From: J054 sp965223095
GTDB lineage: Bacteria > Pseudomonadota > Gammaproteobacteria > Steroidobacterales > GCA-2729495
DNA length: 64,000 nucleotides
NCBI GenBank assembly: GCA_965223095.1
Contig: OZ244979.1
Coordinates: 2,232,001 to 2,296,000 of the forward strand
Direction: 5' to 3'
In this document: positions 62,153 through 64,000 of the stretch, one piece after another
Layout of the letters: every line of letters begins with the position of its first letter
Position numbering within the stretch: position 1 is the stretch's first letter
Notes under the pieces: generated by a model
Told to the model about the DNA's origin: nothing
Databases searched by the model: none
What the model saw: the letters and a program-made list of their open reading frames with translations, nothing else
Translations under genes and position numbers: made by a program

Positions 62153-63000
62153 GACAGTAGTTTGCCAATGCTAGTGCCCACTCTTAACTTGTCACCGGGC
62201 TTTAGTGTTTCGTCCAGCCTGGTTTTTTCCGGTGGCAACAGCAAAATAACCGTCGAGCCCAAGTTGAAATGGCCTATTTCGTCGCCCCGCTGCAGGGTTG
62301 CCGCCGCCATTCCCCGGTAGAGCCAGGATCGGCTACGGCGGGGCCTAAGGGGCAATACTTCGCCGGCCCAAACCGTGCTGATGCTGGCTACATTCAGGGC
62401 GCCGACCATGACCAGGGCGAATTTTCCCCAGGGAGCGGTGAAATGGCAGCTGATGCGTTCGTTAAGTGCAAACAGTCCTGGCAGGGCTTGGGCGGTTATC
62501 TGATTGACGGCCCAGCGCTTGCCAGGTGAATAGCGCATGGCCCGCAGAGTGCCCGCCAGCGGCGCATGCACGCGATGATAATCGTGGGGTGCTAGGTAGA
62601 CGGTGAGAAAGCTGCCGCCGAGATACTCTGTAGTCGACTTCGAATCGCCAAGTAGTTCAAACAGACTGTAATTGATGCCCTTGGCTTGCATGAGTTTGTC
62701 GTCGTCAATCCGGCCCGTCGCCTGAACCCGGCCATCGGCGGGACAAACGATGAGCTTTGGGTTCGGATCTTGCGGTCGTGCGTCGGGGCGCAGTCGGCGG
62801 GTGAAAAAAGCGTTGAAGCTCGGGTAATTGCCACCGTCGCGCTCGGCCGCCTCGGTCATATCGACGGCATAAAGACGTGAAAAACCGCGGATCAGCATAT
62901 TTTTAACCCATGGCGTTTGTTGTCGACTTAACCAGTGTATAAATCTGCCGAGGAGAAAAGCTGGCAGCAGGCGCTGAAAAAATATGAAAATTTCTGCCAT
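62149..63000 (-). CDS. psd: Phosphatidylserine decarboxylase Psd
   Basis: Makes phosphatidylethanolamine from phosphatidylserine. 283 residues as a proenzyme; self-cleavage at the LGST motif (FNLGSTVILL, near the C-terminus) gives the pyruvoyl cofactor. Other landmarks: YPSFNAFFTRRLRP, CPADGRVQATG, FLTVYLAPHDYHRVHAPLAG. It overlaps epmA and is read before it. Confidence 0.95.
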   Translation of the reverse strand: MAEIFIFFQRLLPAFLLGRFIHWLSRQQTPWVKNMLIRGFSRLYAVDMTEAAERDGGNYPSFNAFFTRRLRPDARPQDPNPKLIVCPADGRVQATGRIDDDKLMQAKGINYSLFELLGDSKSTTEYLGGSFLTVYLAPHDYHRVHAPLAGTLRAMRYSPGKRWAVNQITAQALPGLFALNERISCHFTAPWGKFALVMVGALNVASISTVWAGEVLPLRPRRSRSWLYRGMAAATLQRGDEIGHFNLGSTVILLLPPEKTRLDETLKPGDKLRVGTSIGKLLS

Positions 63001-63089
63001 AGGGTAGGGCGTTTGCGCATTGATGCGCGTTGGCTTTCAAGCAATGCGCGGCAATAATGCCGCCTCTTCATGGCGAATAATAGGCTCGC

Positions 63090-63989
63090 ATGACTGCAGC
63101 AGTTCCAGCGGATACCAGCATCGGCGCCCAAATCGACACCTGTGCGCAGCGATTGCGCGAAGCCGAGGTGTATTTTGGCCACGGGACCGACAATGCCCTG
63201 GATGAGGCAGCCGCGCTGGTGCTGCATGCCGCGGGTGCGCAGCATGACGACCGTGACGTTTACCAGCGGGCTTTTAGCGCCGAGGCTGAGCGGCGCTTGG
63301 CGCGATACTTGCATCAGCGCATCGAGCTGAAACGTCCGACACCCTATATAACTGGGGAAGCCTGGTTTGCCGGCTTGCGCTTTTACGTGGACGAGCGCGT
63401 GCTTATTCCGCGTTCCCCCTTTGCCGAGCTAATTACGGCTGGATTCGCTCCCTGGCTAAGACCGGGTCCGGTCGAGCGTATTTTGGAAGTGGGCACAGGC
63501 AGTGGTTGTTTGGCGATTGCCGCCGCCTATGCGTTTCCTGAAACGGATGTTTTTGCGACGGATATTTCGTCAGCCGCCTTGGCCGTGGCGGCGAAAAATC
63601 GCCGGGCCCACGCAATGGAACCCCGGATTAGCTTGATTCAGGCTGACCTGTTGTTGGGCCTACACGGGAAGTTTGATGTGATCATGAGCAATCCACCTTA
63701 TGTGGCTGAGGGCGAGCGTGTACAACTGCCGCCCGAATATGCGCACGAACCCAGCCTGGCGCTATACAGTGGTGCGAATGGTCTGGAATCGTCCAAGCGT
63801 ATACTGCAAGATGCGGCAGCGCTGTTGGCAGATGATGGCTTGTTGTTATTGGAAGTCGGTGCCGGATGGCCGGCGCTGGAGGCCGAGTTCCCAAGTTTGC
63901 CATTCGTTTGGCCGGAGTTGTTGGCCGGTGGTGACGGTATCGCGGTAATTCAAGCGGATGACTTGCGGCGCAACAGCAAGGATTTTTAG
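63090..63989 (+). CDS. prmB: 50S ribosomal protein L3 glutamine methyltransferase PrmB
   Basis: HemK-family methyltransferase, 299 residues. SAM site ILEVGTGSGCLAIAAAYAFP, catalytic NPPYV in VIMSNPPYVAEGERVQLPPEY, and PrmB-type PRSPFAELI. It ends at 63989, leaving 11 bases in the window. It is divergent from psd, with about 90 bases between. Confidence 0.93.
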   Translation: MTAAVPADTSIGAQIDTCAQRLREAEVYFGHGTDNALDEAAALVLHAAGAQHDDRDVYQRAFSAEAERRLARYLHQRIELKRPTPYITGEAWFAGLRFYVDERVLIPRSPFAELITAGFAPWLRPGPVERILEVGTGSGCLAIAAAYAFPETDVFATDISSAALAVAAKNRRAHAMEPRISLIQADLLLGLHGKFDVIMSNPPYVAEGERVQLPPEYAHEPSLALYSGANGLESSKRILQDAAALLADDGLLLLEVGAGWPALEAEFPSLPFVWPELLAGGDGIAVIQADDLRRNSKDF

Positions 63990-64000
63990 TAGAACTTACT

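Overview
The window is a contiguous stretch of a gammaproteobacterial chromosome with moderately high GC. Pointers to Gammaproteobacteria are a single-chain PurL of about 1300 residues, EttA, HslR, a DUF1820 protein, FimV, PrmB, the complete EF-P/EpmA/EpmB set, and the blocks bepA-bcp-gcvR/dapA and nrdR-ribD-nusB-thiL-pgpA. The exact lineage cannot be read from the sequence. A bcp-gcvR/dapA arrangement with a small lipoprotein gene in the bamC position is the familiar gammaproteobacterial layout.

Layout. 1-4177: end of a TatT-like gene, a three-part TRAP transporter (DctP, DctQ, DctM) and a sorbosone/glucose dehydrogenase-like beta-propeller. 4197-6448: SppA and Hsp15. 6453-13265 (minus strand): an Rrf2 regulator followed by sufB-C-D-S-U-T and a SixA-type phosphatase, tightly packed, with an IscR-type operator in front. 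13438-19835: class I aldolase, MlaC, MlaA, BepA, Bcp, GcvR, DapA and a small BamC-position lipoprotein. 19840-20640: tRNA-Ser(GGA), whose 3' end is part of a 36-bp perfect inverted repeat, followed by about 3.6 copies of a 165-bp tandem repeat. 20773-30206: an accessory-looking stretch with a TonB-dependent receptor, several lipoproteins, a sugar-type C-methyltransferase, a 13-motif FG-GAP protein, a thioesterase, and DUF411 and DUF4397 proteins. 30271-32915: feoA-feoB plus a small membrane partner behind a Fur-type box. 32967-47947: an orphan TagH-like FHA protein, DUF1820, PurL, EttA, an HDAC-family protein, GlyA, NrdR, RibD, NusB, ThiL, PgpA and a Ser/Thr kinase with a cyclic-nucleotide-binding-type domain. 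47965-50779: XseB, then a rubrerythrin / HdrD-like Fe-S protein / DUF3501 operon. 50905-59372: ParE, ParC, a FimV-like and a FimX-like protein. 59450-63989: EpmB, EF-P, EpmA, Psd and PrmB.

How it fits together. Iron, Fe-S and redox functions recur: SUF assembly under an Rrf2 regulator, ferrous iron uptake under a probable Fur site, a peroxiredoxin, and the rubrerythrin operon, whose near-consensus sigma70 promoter carries a perfect 17-bp palindrome (TTTAGACT-C-AGTCTAAA) at the expected transcription start. Envelope upkeep is a second theme (MlaA/MlaC, BepA, SppA, PgpA, Psd). A third is polar or type IV pilus control through FimV and a FimX-like protein with degenerate GGDEF and EAL domains.

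The least explained structures are the tRNA-Ser inverted repeat and its 165-bp array, where each unit junction carries an inverted relic of the tRNA 3' end; the rubrerythrin operon with its operator and intercistronic hairpin; the apparent loss of ribE/ribBA/ribH between ribD and nusB; and the very short BamC-position lipoprotein at the edge of the accessory stretch.
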